Notes under the pieces: model-generated
Seen by the model: the letters and a program-made list of their open reading frames with translations, nothing else
Databases searched by the model: none
Told to the model about the DNA's origin: nothing
In this document: one piece after another, positions 9,524 to 17,208 of the stretch
How positions within the stretch are numbered: the stretch's first letter is position 1
Layout of the letters: every line of letters starts with the position of its first letter
Assembly: GCA_902509725.1 (NCBI GenBank)
Contig: CABWYI010000001.1
Location: 1-64,000, forward strand
DNA from: an uncultured Pelagibacteraceae bacterium
GTDB taxonomy: Bacteria > Pseudomonadota > Alphaproteobacteria > Pelagibacterales > Pelagibacteraceae
Direction of reading: 5' to 3'
DNA length: 64,000 nucleotides
Position numbers and translations under genes: made by a program

Positions 9524-10331
9524 AAATATATTACAAAAAATAATAGATAAAAAAAAAAGTAGATTAGTTGAATTAAAAATAAAACGTCCGCTAGAATCTT
9601 TTTTAGAACATCCTACTGATAAAATAGGTCATTATAATTTTAAAGAAGCAATAGAAAAAAGAATTTCTAATGGAAAAATATCGTTAATAGCTGAGTCAAA
9701 AAAGGCAAGCCCTTCAGCAGGTGTGATTATAAAAGATTATAATCCTGTAGAAATAGCAAAAATTTATCAATCAAAAAAAGCTACTTGTTTATCAGTTTTA
9801 AGTGAGGAAGATTTTTTTTTAGGAAATCTTTCTCATATTTATAAAATTAAATTAAATTCTAATGCTATGGAGAATACTGGCATTACATTGCCTATATTAT
9901 GTAAAGATTTTTTTATAGATACATACCAGGTTCATTTATCGAAATATTATGGAGCAGATGCAATTTTAATAATATTAGCTGGAGTTAACGACAAACTTGC
10001 TGATGATTTATATAACGAAGCACTCAAATTAGACCTATCAGTAATTGTTGAAGTCCATACTGTTGAAGAAGCAAAGCGTGCTTTAAGATTTAAAGATGCT
10101 TTGATAGGGATAAATAATAGAAATTTAAAAACTTTAAAAACCGACATAAATACAACTTACGATATTCATGATGTTTTAATTAATCACAGAGGTCCATTAA
10201 TTTCAGAGAGTGGAATTAAAACAAAAGACGAACTGTTGGAACTCTCAAAAAAAACATCTATTAAAACTTTTTTAATTGGTGAATCACTTTTGAAAGATCT
10301 TGATAATAACTCTATTTTTTCAGTTCTTTAG
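9516..10331 (+). CDS. trpC: Indole-3-glycerol phosphate synthase
   Basis: Closes the indole ring, giving indole-3-glycerol phosphate, the substrate of TrpAB (not in this window). The 271-residue TIM barrel has the catalytic LIAESKKASPSAG region, LCKDFFID, IGINNRNL and the ISESGI phosphate-binding motif. It overlaps trpD by 8 nt. In many alphaproteobacteria moaC and moeA follow trpC, whereas here the next gene is lexA. Confidence 0.96.
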   Translation: MSENILQKIIDKKKSRLVELKIKRPLESFLEHPTDKIGHYNFKEAIEKRISNGKISLIAESKKASPSAGVIIKDYNPVEIAKIYQSKKATCLSVLSEEDFFLGNLSHIYKIKLNSNAMENTGITLPILCKDFFIDTYQVHLSKYYGADAILIILAGVNDKLADDLYNEALKLDLSVIVEVHTVEEAKRALRFKDALIGINNRNLKTLKTDINTTYDIHDVLINHRGPLISESGIKTKDELLELSKKTSIKTFLIGESLLKDLDNNSIFSVL

Positions 10332-10367
10332 TTGAATAAATCCCTATTTTATTAGCTTTTTTTACTA

Positions 10368-10396
10368 TTGTGAATTGTAGAGAACTTTTGTAGAAC
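10368..10396 (+). promoter_or_regulatory. Putative lexA promoter
   Basis: A TTGTGA (10368-10373) and a TAGAAC (10391-10396) are separated by exactly 17 bases and would start transcription roughly 24 bases from the lexA ATG. Each hexamer matches the sigma-70 consensus at four of six positions, so the assignment is moderate. The LexA box covers the spacer and the -10, which is the arrangement expected for repression. Confidence 0.5.
10382..10396 (+). promoter_or_regulatory. LexA (SOS) box of the alphaproteobacterial direct-repeat type
   Basis: The sequence is GAAC-N7-GAAC, the complement of the GTTC-N7-GTTC direct repeat known as the LexA operator in Caulobacter, Rhodobacter and rhizobia. It lies 24 bases upstream of the lexA ATG in the only spacer between trpC and lexA. 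This position is classic for negative autoregulation. A further GTTC at 10414-10417 may be coincidental. Confidence 0.8.
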
Positions 10397-10419
10397 ATAT
10401 TTGTACGATATTTGTTCTT

Positions 10420-11097
10420 ATGCTAACAAAAAAACAAAAAAACCTGCTTTTATTTATCAACAAGAAGTTGAGAAGCTCTGGTGTGTCTCCATCTTACGAG
10501 GAAATGAAACAGTCTTTAAATTTAAAATCTAAATCAGGAATTCATAGATTAATCAGTGCATTAGAAGAAAGAGGGTTTATTAAAAGACTTGCTCATAAAG
10601 CTAGAGCATTAGAAGTAATTAAATTACCAGAAACAGCTTCAGCAAATGATATTTACAACAGTTTTTCACCAAGTGTTATTAAGGGTGGATTAGATGATGA
10701 AAAGCCTATGTCTGATGATGTAGAAGTGCCTGTTCTAGGAAAAATAGCTGCAGGAACTCCTGTAGAGGCAATTCAAAATGAAGTGTCAAGAATACCTCTA
10801 CCTAGTAATTTAGAAAAAAATGGTGATTATTTTGGTCTAAAAGTACAAGGAGACTCAATGATTGAAGCTGGGATTAACGAGGGTGATACTGTTATAATCA
10901 AACGAACTGACACAGCTGATAATGGAAAAATAGTTGTTGCTTTAATTGATGAGCATGAAGCTATGCTTAAAAGAATTAGAAAAAAAGGTAAAGTGGTAGC
11001 ACTTGAAAGTGCAAATAAAAACTACGAAACTAAAATATTTGGCCCAGATAGAGTTAAAGTACAGGGCGTATTAGTATCTTTATATAGAAACTTCTAG
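10420..11097 (+). CDS. lexA: SOS repressor LexA
   Basis: Represses DNA-damage genes and self-cleaves when RecA is activated. The 225-residue protein has an N-terminal winged helix (about 1-65, with SPSYEEMKQSLNLKSKSGI) and a C-terminal S24 peptidase domain. The cleavage site Ala111-Gly112, nucleophile Ser146 (GDSM) and general base Lys184 are all visible. A LexA box just upstream indicates autoregulation. It precedes gltX by 22 nt; comEC, often found between these two in relatives, is absent here. Confidence 0.97.
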   Translation: MLTKKQKNLLLFINKKLRSSGVSPSYEEMKQSLNLKSKSGIHRLISALEERGFIKRLAHKARALEVIKLPETASANDIYNSFSPSVIKGGLDDEKPMSDDVEVPVLGKIAAGTPVEAIQNEVSRIPLPSNLEKNGDYFGLKVQGDSMIEAGINEGDTVIIKRTDTADNGKIVVALIDEHEAMLKRIRKKGKVVALESANKNYETKIFGPDRVKVQGVLVSLYRNF

Positions 11098-11119
11098 CAA
11101 AATAGTCTAAACATTTTTA

Positions 11120-12520
11120 ATGAAAAAAGTAGCAACCAGATTTGCTCCATCTCCTACTGGACCTTTGCATATAGGTGGGGTTAGAACAGCTTTATTTAAT
11201 TGGTTGTATTCTAAAAACCAAAAAGGTGATTTTTATCTAAGAGTTGAAGATACTGATAAAGAAAGATCAAAAGATGAATATAAAGATCAAATAATTAAAT
11301 CTCTTAAATGGATTGGTATTAACTATGATGGAGAAGAGTATATACAATCAAAAAAAATTGAATATCATATAAAAGTTGCAAATGATTTGCTTAAAAAGGG
11401 TCAAGCGTATAAATGTTATTGTTCAAGTGAGGAAATAGAAGAACAAAAAAAAAGAGCAAGACAAAAAAAAATTCCATATACCTATGACAGAAAATGGCGA
11501 GATAAAAAAGGAACTGATGCTCCAAATGATATTAAACCAGTAATAAGATTTAAAAGTAAAATAGATGGAACGTCTGTATTAAAAGATTTAGTTCAAGGTG
11601 ATGTTGAAATAGATAATAATACAATTGAAGATTTTATTATCTTAAGAAATGATGGAACTCCAACATATAATTTATCTGCAGCTGTTGATGATCATCAAAT
11701 GAATATAACACATATAATTCGAGGTGACGACCACAAGATAAATACTTTTAAACAGATGCAAATTTATAATGCAATGGAATGGGAGCTACCAACTTTTGCT
11801 CATGCTCCTTTGATTCACACTATTGAGGGAAAAAAATTATCTAAAAGAGATAAAGCCTCAACCATGGACGATTACTCTAAAATAGGCATCTTACCAGATG
11901 CTCTAAGAAATTATCTTTTAAGATTAGGTTGGTCTTATAAAGACAAAGAAATTTTTACATTAGACGAAAGCATTAAATATTTTAATCTCGAAGGAATTGG
12001 TAAATCTCCTTCGAAACTAGATATGAGTAGAATTTTATCAATGAATGAGCACTATATTAAAAATATCGATGAAAATGATTTATTTGATCAACTAACTGAG
12101 TATTGCAAATTATATAAGAGTGAAATTAAATCAGATAAGAAAAATAAGATTAAAAAATCGCTTACATTCCTTAAAAATAAAGCTAAAACCTTGGAAGATA
12201 TATTCAATAATGGTCAATATATCATGTTAGATGAAGTTAATTTTAACCAAGATGATATCAAGTTAATTGATGATAAAGCCAAAAAAGTCATTTCTGATTT
12301 TAATACTCAATTTGGTAGCATTGATAAACTTAGCAAAGAAACATTAGAGCCAATAGTCAATGAATTGATTAAATCAAACGATACTAATTTTAAAGGGGTT
12401 GGCCAGCCTTTGAGAATAGCTTTAACAGGATCTAAATTTGGACCTGGAATATATGATATAATTATTTCTCTTGGAAAAGAAGAAGTAACAAAAAGATTAA
12501 CTAATAAGAAACTTGTTTAA
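11120..12520 (+). CDS. gltX: Glutamyl-tRNA synthetase
   Basis: Class I aminoacyl-tRNA synthetase charging tRNA-Glu. The 466-residue protein has the HIGH-type motif HIGG at 17-20 in PSPTGPLHIGG, a DTDKERS segment, the KMSKS-type motif KKLSKRDK near residue 240, and the helical anticodon-binding C-terminus ending in the GSKFGPGIYDIIISLG motif. It ends convergent with lpxB, overlapping its 3' end by 24 nt. Only one GltX is seen here, so whether it also charges tRNA-Gln (non-discriminating, with GatCAB) cannot be told. Confidence 0.96.
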   Translation: MKKVATRFAPSPTGPLHIGGVRTALFNWLYSKNQKGDFYLRVEDTDKERSKDEYKDQIIKSLKWIGINYDGEEYIQSKKIEYHIKVANDLLKKGQAYKCYCSSEEIEEQKKRARQKKIPYTYDRKWRDKKGTDAPNDIKPVIRFKSKIDGTSVLKDLVQGDVEIDNNTIEDFIILRNDGTPTYNLSAAVDDHQMNITHIIRGDDHKINTFKQMQIYNAMEWELPTFAHAPLIHTIEGKKLSKRDKASTMDDYSKIGILPDALRNYLLRLGWSYKDKEIFTLDESIKYFNLEGIGKSPSKLDMSRILSMNEHYIKNIDENDLFDQLTEYCKLYKSEIKSDKKNKIKKSLTFLKNKAKTLEDIFNNGQYIMLDEVNFNQDDIKLIDDKAKKVISDFNTQFGSIDKLSKETLEPIVNELIKSNDTNFKGVGQPLRIALTGSKFGPGIYDIIISLGKEEVTKRLTNKKLV

Positions 12521-13633
12521 TACTGAAGAAGCTTCATCAGAAGATGAGGTTTTTGATCTGATTTTAGTTAAAGTTTCCTCACAATCATTAATTTGCTTTT
12601 TCATTAAATCTGGGTTTTTTAAAAAATAGACAACTGAATTGTAAATCTCTTTAGCATTACACTCTTTTTGTATTAATTCCGGAATTATTTCTTTGTCATT
12701 TATAATGTTGATAATGTTAGCAAATTTGATTTTAACAAGCATTTTGACAATTAAAAAATTTAAAAAATTCATCTTATAGATAATTATAGAAGGAATTTTT
12801 GCATTACAAATTTCAAGAGAAATTGTGCCAGATTTAGAAACTGCAAAAGTAGATTTACTTAATATTTGTTTTTTTATATTATCATCAGAAATAACTTCAA
12901 CATTTTTTAAATTTACATTATTAATCTTTTCACTAATAAAATTCTTATTTTCATCAGTTGCATGAAATACAAAAGTGAAATTATCAAATTTTGCATTCAT
13001 CATATTTATAAAATCTATCAAAATAGGTAAAAGTAAATTTACTTCAGATGATCTACTACCAGAAAAAAGAGAAATAATTTTTTTATCATTTGATATGATG
13101 CTAGATAGATCTATCTTATCTTTAGTTTCGTGCTCTAATAATGGATGTCCAACAAAAGTATTTGGAATATTTTCTTTATCAAAATATTTTTTTTCAAAAT
13201 CAAATAATAATAAAATATGATCTAAGAATTTTTTAAACTTTTTAACCCTTCCCTCTCTCCAAACCCAAACTTGAGGAGCAACGTAATGTATTATTTTAAT
13301 ATCAGGATTAATACTTTTTACTTTTTCGGCAACTCTCAAAGTAAAATCTGGACTATCAACACTGAATAAAATGTCAGGGTTAAATTCAATAATCTGTTTA
13401 ACAGTTTCATTAATTTTATTTCTGATTTTGAATAGATTTAAGATAACACTGGTAAAACCGATATAAGTTATCTCTTTAAGATCATATATTGATTTGATGC
13501 CCAGTGAATTCAAATGAGAACCTCCAACACTTAAATATTCTATATCAGAATTTTTTTTTTTAAGTTTATTAATTACAGTAGATGCTAATTTATCTCCTGA
13601 GGGTTCACCTGTTAATATAAATATTTTTTTCAT
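12497..13633 (-). CDS. lpxB: Lipid-A-disaccharide synthase
   Basis: Joins UDP-2,3-diacylglucosamine and lipid X into the lipid A disaccharide (glycosyltransferase family 19, membrane associated). The 378-residue protein begins ILTGEPSGDKLA, with Pro where most homologues have Ala, and contains YVAPQVWVWREGR, PNTFVGHPLLE and the donor-site SKSGTISLEICNAKIPSIIIYK. It is the last gene of the rpsB-to-lpxB run, starts within the lpxI stop region and ends convergent with gltX. Confidence 0.95.
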   Translation of the reverse strand: MKKIFILTGEPSGDKLASTVINKLKKKNSDIEYLSVGGSHLNSLGIKSIYDLKEITYIGFTSVILNLFKIRNKINETVKQIIEFNPDILFSVDSPDFTLRVAEKVKSINPDIKIIHYVAPQVWVWREGRVKKFKKFLDHILLLFDFEKKYFDKENIPNTFVGHPLLEHETKDKIDLSSIISNDKKIISLFSGSRSSEVNLLLPILIDFINMMNAKFDNFTFVFHATDENKNFISEKINNVNLKNVEVISDDNIKKQILSKSTFAVSKSGTISLEICNAKIPSIIIYKMNFLNFLIVKMLVKIKFANIINIINDKEIIPELIQKECNAKEIYNSVVYFLKNPDLMKKQINDCEETLTKIRSKTSSSDEASSVLNKFLIS

Positions 13634-14424
13634 TTTATTGAAATAAACATCCTGTTAATATTTGCAAATTTAATACATTTGTTTTTATCTAAAAAAACAT
13701 GTTGTTTGCTTTTTATAACAATACCTTTTAATCCAGCTATTTTACTTTGTTTCATAGTTTTTAATCCGATCGTTGGAAGGTCTACTCGCAAGTCTTGTTT
13801 CTTTTTTGGAAACTTAACTAAAACTCCATGATTTCTAAATTTTTTGCTTCTACTTTTTACAAGCATTTTTTTTGTTCCACCTTTTCCCTCTATAGAAATT
13901 ACTTTTTTATTTCTAACTACAACCCCTTGACTAAAATTATACTGTCTTAAATTATTTAATGTTTTAATTGCTTTTTTAATATCTAGCTGATCTTGTTTGT
14001 TTGGTTTAATCTTTGAATAATTACCCTTCTTTAAGGATAGTTCAGGGTTAAATCTTAGTGAATTTTCAGTTTTAATCATATTTTGAGCTAATATTTTAAT
14101 GATTTCTTTAAGAATTGCTGCATCTCCGAGTTTAGATGCTTTGACTATTCTAGGGATGTAATAAATCCCTTTAAAATCTAATTTTAATTTTGAAAAGTTA
14201 GGTTTATTTACTTTTCCAGCGAATAAAACTTTTTTACAGTTATTTTCTTTAAGAATATTTATAATTTTACCAAATTGACCTATAGAAACTGAATAAGATT
14301 TTCTTTCTTGTTTAAATTTTTTTGATTTTGACAAATCAATTATTAAATATTCTATTTTTCTTTTTTTAACAGTTTTAAGAATTTCCTTTGGAAAATCAGT
14401 ATCACCAAAAATTAATCCAATCAT
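13630..14424 (-). CDS. lpxI: UDP-2,3-diacylglucosamine pyrophosphatase LpxI-type (DUF1009)
   Basis: Hydrolyses UDP-2,3-diacylglucosamine to lipid X, replacing LpxH in alphaproteobacteria. The 264 residues are the usual length, with an N-terminal Rossmann-like half and a C-terminal catalytic half containing RVDLPTIGLKT, which carries the key Asp of the family. The usual EGTD segment is altered here to EGKGGTKK (about residues 181-188), an unexpected loss of an acidic residue. Its position between lpxA and lpxB, with a 4-nt overlap onto lpxB, matches the canonical cluster. Confidence 0.9.
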   Translation of the reverse strand: MIGLIFGDTDFPKEILKTVKKRKIEYLIIDLSKSKKFKQERKSYSVSIGQFGKIINILKENNCKKVLFAGKVNKPNFSKLKLDFKGIYYIPRIVKASKLGDAAILKEIIKILAQNMIKTENSLRFNPELSLKKGNYSKIKPNKQDQLDIKKAIKTLNNLRQYNFSQGVVVRNKKVISIEGKGGTKKMLVKSRSKKFRNHGVLVKFPKKKQDLRVDLPTIGLKTMKQSKIAGLKGIVIKSKQHVFLDKNKCIKFANINRMFISIK

Positions 14425-14425
14425 T

Positions 14426-15202
14426 TTACGAAAATGGTGTGCAGATAGATCTTTTTTTATCTTTTGTTATAAAGTCAATTACATTCTTAACTAATGGATT
14501 TTCTTGAAAAGAGCCATTCAGTTTACTTATATTTTCATTGATATTCTTTGTTGCAAAAATCTCCTTATAGGCTTCACTTAAGCCCAAAATATCCTTGTTT
14601 TCAAACTTAGCTCTCCTTAGACCTATTAAGTTTAATCCTTGCAATGAATTTCTATTTCCCGTTGACAATCCATACGGAATTACGTCATGCAGTACACCTG
14701 TCATCCCACCAATCATTGCCATTTTTCCAATTCTTGTAAACTGCTGAACTGCAGAGTTTCCTCCTATAACAACATTATCCTCAATAATAGCATGTCCTCC
14801 TAATGGAACATTATTAGCAATAATTACATTATTTCCAACCTGACAATCATGAGCAATGTGTGATGAAATCATAAATAAACAATTATTTCCAATACTTGTT
14901 TTTCCACCACCACCGACCGTTCCTGGATTTATAGTTACGTATTCTCTGATCTTATTGTTATCTCCTATAATTAGAGTAGTTGGTTCTCCAGCATATTTTA
15001 AATCTTGTGGGTCGTTAATAGAAACAAATGGATATATCTTATTTTCTTTACCAATTTTAACATTTCCAGAAATATTTACATGTGATTGAATAACAGTGTT
15101 TTCCCCAATCTCAACATTAGGGCCTATTACACAATAAGGACCTACTTGAACATTCTTATGTAATTTAGCTTTTGAATCTATGATTGCAGTTTTATCTATC
15201 AT
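14426..15202 (-). CDS. lpxA: UDP-N-acetylglucosamine acyltransferase
   Basis: First committed enzyme of lipid A synthesis; transfers a 3-hydroxyacyl chain from ACP. The 258-residue protein is a left-handed beta helix of hexapeptide repeats (about 1-185) with the catalytic His118 in SSHIAHDC, followed by the GLNLIGLRRAKF helix that starts the C-terminal helical domain. It overlaps lpxD by 4 nt and lies 1 nt from lpxI. Confidence 0.96.
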   Translation of the reverse strand: MIDKTAIIDSKAKLHKNVQVGPYCVIGPNVEIGENTVIQSHVNISGNVKIGKENKIYPFVSINDPQDLKYAGEPTTLIIGDNNKIREYVTINPGTVGGGGKTSIGNNCLFMISSHIAHDCQVGNNVIIANNVPLGGHAIIEDNVVIGGNSAVQQFTRIGKMAMIGGMTGVLHDVIPYGLSTGNRNSLQGLNLIGLRRAKFENKDILGLSEAYKEIFATKNINENISKLNGSFQENPLVKNVIDFITKDKKRSICTPFS

Positions 15203-16179
15203 CTATTGTTTTTTATAAACTCTCTTAAACTTTTAGCTGGATATCCCATAACTTTAGTATTATCAGGTATATCATTTATAACCCCGCTACCACCTCCTAT
15301 TTGGACATTGTTTCCAACTTTTAAATGACCTGAGACACCAGCTTGACCACCGATCATAACATTATTACCTAAGGTTGAGCTTCCAGCAAAACCAACTTGC
15401 CCTGCAATAATACAATTGTCACCAATTTTATTGTTGTGAGCAATATGCACTTGATTATCCAGATATGTATTTTTACCTATTATAGTATTTGATAATGAAC
15501 CTCTATCAATTGTAGAACCACATCCAATTTCACAGTTTTCATTTATAATAACAATCCCAATATGAGGATACCTTATGTTACTTTCTTTATTAGGAAAAAA
15601 TCCAAAACCTTTTTTACCTATAACACATCCATCCAAAATACTTACATTGTCTTTAACAACTGTATTTCTTATAATTACATTAGAGCCAATGGAACAATTT
15701 GAGCCGATAATCATATTTTTTTCAATAATTGTGTTATGACCTATTAAACAATTTTTACCTATTTTAACATTTTTACCTATTAAAACATTTTTTCCAAATT
15801 TTACTTTTTTTTTAAAAGTAGTTTTAGAAATATCTTTTACTGAGTCATCAAAATCGTCTACTATTGACTTTGGATAAAATTCTTTTGTAATTTTTGCCAT
15901 TGTTAATAATACATTCTTAACAATAATTTTTTTACATGAAGCCGGCAGAAATTGAGAAAGATTGTCTAAAGTAATACAATATGAAGCTTTAGTTTTTGAT
16001 GCTAAATCTGAATAATTTTTTGAGTGGAAAAAAGTTAAGTCTTTATTAGTTGCAGAAATTAAATCTGAAACATTATAAATTTTATCTTTTTTAAAATTTT
16101 CTTTATTTTCAATATCAGCATTAGACAATAGCTTTTCTATATTAAAAGGACCTATATTTTTAAAAAAAGGATTTAGCAT
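15199..16179 (-). CDS. lpxD: UDP-3-O-(3-hydroxyacyl)glucosamine N-acyltransferase
   Basis: Adds the N-linked 3-hydroxyacyl chain in lipid A synthesis. The 326-residue protein has an N-terminal uridine-binding domain (about 1-105) and a hexapeptide-repeat beta helix with the active-site motif VHIAHN (His245 and His248) and GQVGFAGS. The usual order is skp-lpxD-fabZ-lpxA, but here fabZ comes before lpxD, and 54 bases with a palindrome separate the two. Confidence 0.95.
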   Translation of the reverse strand: MLNPFFKNIGPFNIEKLLSNADIENKENFKKDKIYNVSDLISATNKDLTFFHSKNYSDLASKTKASYCITLDNLSQFLPASCKKIIVKNVLLTMAKITKEFYPKSIVDDFDDSVKDISKTTFKKKVKFGKNVLIGKNVKIGKNCLIGHNTIIEKNMIIGSNCSIGSNVIIRNTVVKDNVSILDGCVIGKKGFGFFPNKESNIRYPHIGIVIINENCEIGCGSTIDRGSLSNTIIGKNTYLDNQVHIAHNNKIGDNCIIAGQVGFAGSSTLGNNVMIGGQAGVSGHLKVGNNVQIGGGSGVINDIPDNTKVMGYPAKSLREFIKNNR

Positions 16180-16183
16180 AAAG

Positions 16184-16210
16184 GAATATCTATCAAAACT
16201 TTTGATATTC
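16184..16210 (-). repeat. Nested palindrome between fabZ and lpxD
   Basis: TATCAAAA and TTTTGATA form a perfect 8-1-8 inverted repeat at 16191-16207, and a second pairing of GAATATC (16184-16190) with GATATTC (16204-16210) is possible. It lies 5 bases before the lpxD start in mRNA sense. It is AT-rich and lacks a following T-run, so it is more likely a translational or stability element than a terminator. Chance is also possible. Confidence 0.3.
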
Positions 16211-16233
16211 TTTGTATCAACTATTATTACTGA

Positions 16234-16677
16234 TTATTTTCTATCAACTATGCTAGCAGACCATTGAGCGTCAGCCATCCTTTTTCCATCTACATAGGCA
16301 TCACCTTTGTATTTCCAAACTCTTCCATGAGATCTGATGGCTTCAATTTTTAATTCTAATTTACAGTCCGGAATTACAGGATTTCTGAATCTTGCCTTTT
16401 CAACACTCATTAAATAAACAAGTTTATTTTCATATTCTTTTTTATCTATACCGTGAGCTGTTAAAGCGGCAGCTGCTTGACCAAAAGCTTCAACAATCAA
16501 AACACCGGGCAATACCGGGCTATCAGGAAAATGTCCTTGTACATAAAATCCATCTTTTTTAACATGCATGATAGCAGTAGCCGAATGGAGTTTTTTTATA
16601 TCAGTCAATTCATCTATCAACAGCATAGGTTCTCTATGTGGCAATAAATCTGCTATTTGGGATTTATTTAATTTCAT
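16234..16677 (-). CDS. fabZ: 3-hydroxyacyl-ACP dehydratase FabZ
   Basis: Dehydrates 3-hydroxyacyl-ACP in type II fatty acid synthesis and competes with LpxA/LpxD for hydroxyacyl-ACP, which explains its clustering with them. The 147-residue hot-dog fold has LLPHREPMLLID at 11-22 and the catalytic pair His49 (GHFP) and Glu63 (GVLIVEAFGQ). It lies 12 nt after skp. The order fabZ-lpxD is reversed from the common lpxD-fabZ. Confidence 0.96.
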   Translation of the reverse strand: MKLNKSQIADLLPHREPMLLIDELTDIKKLHSATAIMHVKKDGFYVQGHFPDSPVLPGVLIVEAFGQAAAALTAHGIDKKEYENKLVYLMSVEKARFRNPVIPDCKLELKIEAIRSHGRVWKYKGDAYVDGKRMADAQWSASIVDRK

Positions 16678-16689
16678 AAAATAATTTAA

Positions 16690-17208
16690 TTAATTCAATT
16701 TTTTTACATTTTTATTGAAAAGATCAAGTATATCTTCTGTAACATCTAGACTAGTTTTTCCAATTAAAATATTTTCTTTATTTATTATCATGCTTATAGA
16801 ATTTTCTTTTGAAAAGTCAGTTAATATTTTTTTTAATTCCGAAGAAAATTTTAATCTAGTTTCATTTTTAAGTTTTCTTAAGTCATCATTTTTTTTATTA
16901 ATAGAGACGTTAAATTCTTTTATTTCTTTATCTAGTTTGGAAACCTTTTTTTCAAATTCCTCTTTAGATAAAACATTTTTTTGTGTTAAAAGAGTTTTTC
17001 TTTCACTTTGAATTTTCTTCTGAAAATCTTTTAAATTTTGATTTATTTTTAAAGATTTTTCTTTAAATTGTTTATTAATTTTCTTTCCTGCAACAGAATT
17101 ATTAAAAATAAAATTAAGATCTATAAATACAAATTTTTCCTCAATAGAAAAGCTTTTTGTCGTAATTAATACGAATATAAAAATTAAAGTATAAATTTTT
17201 TTATACAT
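16690..17208 (-). CDS. skp: Periplasmic chaperone Skp/OmpH
   Basis: Holds unfolded outer-membrane proteins in the periplasm on the way to BamA. The 172 residues comprise a signal peptide (about 1-21, KSFSIEE boundary), the short beta segment FVFIDLNFIFNNS, and a long Lys/Glu-rich coiled coil (about 40-130) that forms the trimeric tentacles. The start codon shares a base with the bamA stop. Confidence 0.88.
   Translation of the reverse strand: MYKKIYTLIFIFVLITTKSFSIEEKFVFIDLNFIFNNSVAGKKINKQFKEKSLKINQNLKDFQKKIQSERKTLLTQKNVLSKEEFEKKVSKLDKEIKEFNVSINKKNDDLRKLKNETRLKFSSELKKILTDFSKENSISMIINKENILIGKTSLDVTEDILDLFNKNVKKLN

Noticed and set aside
12497..12520. Bidirectional terminator between gltX and lpxB around the GAAGCTTC palindrome
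   Set aside because: The palindrome is only 8 bases, is coding in both genes and has no T-run.
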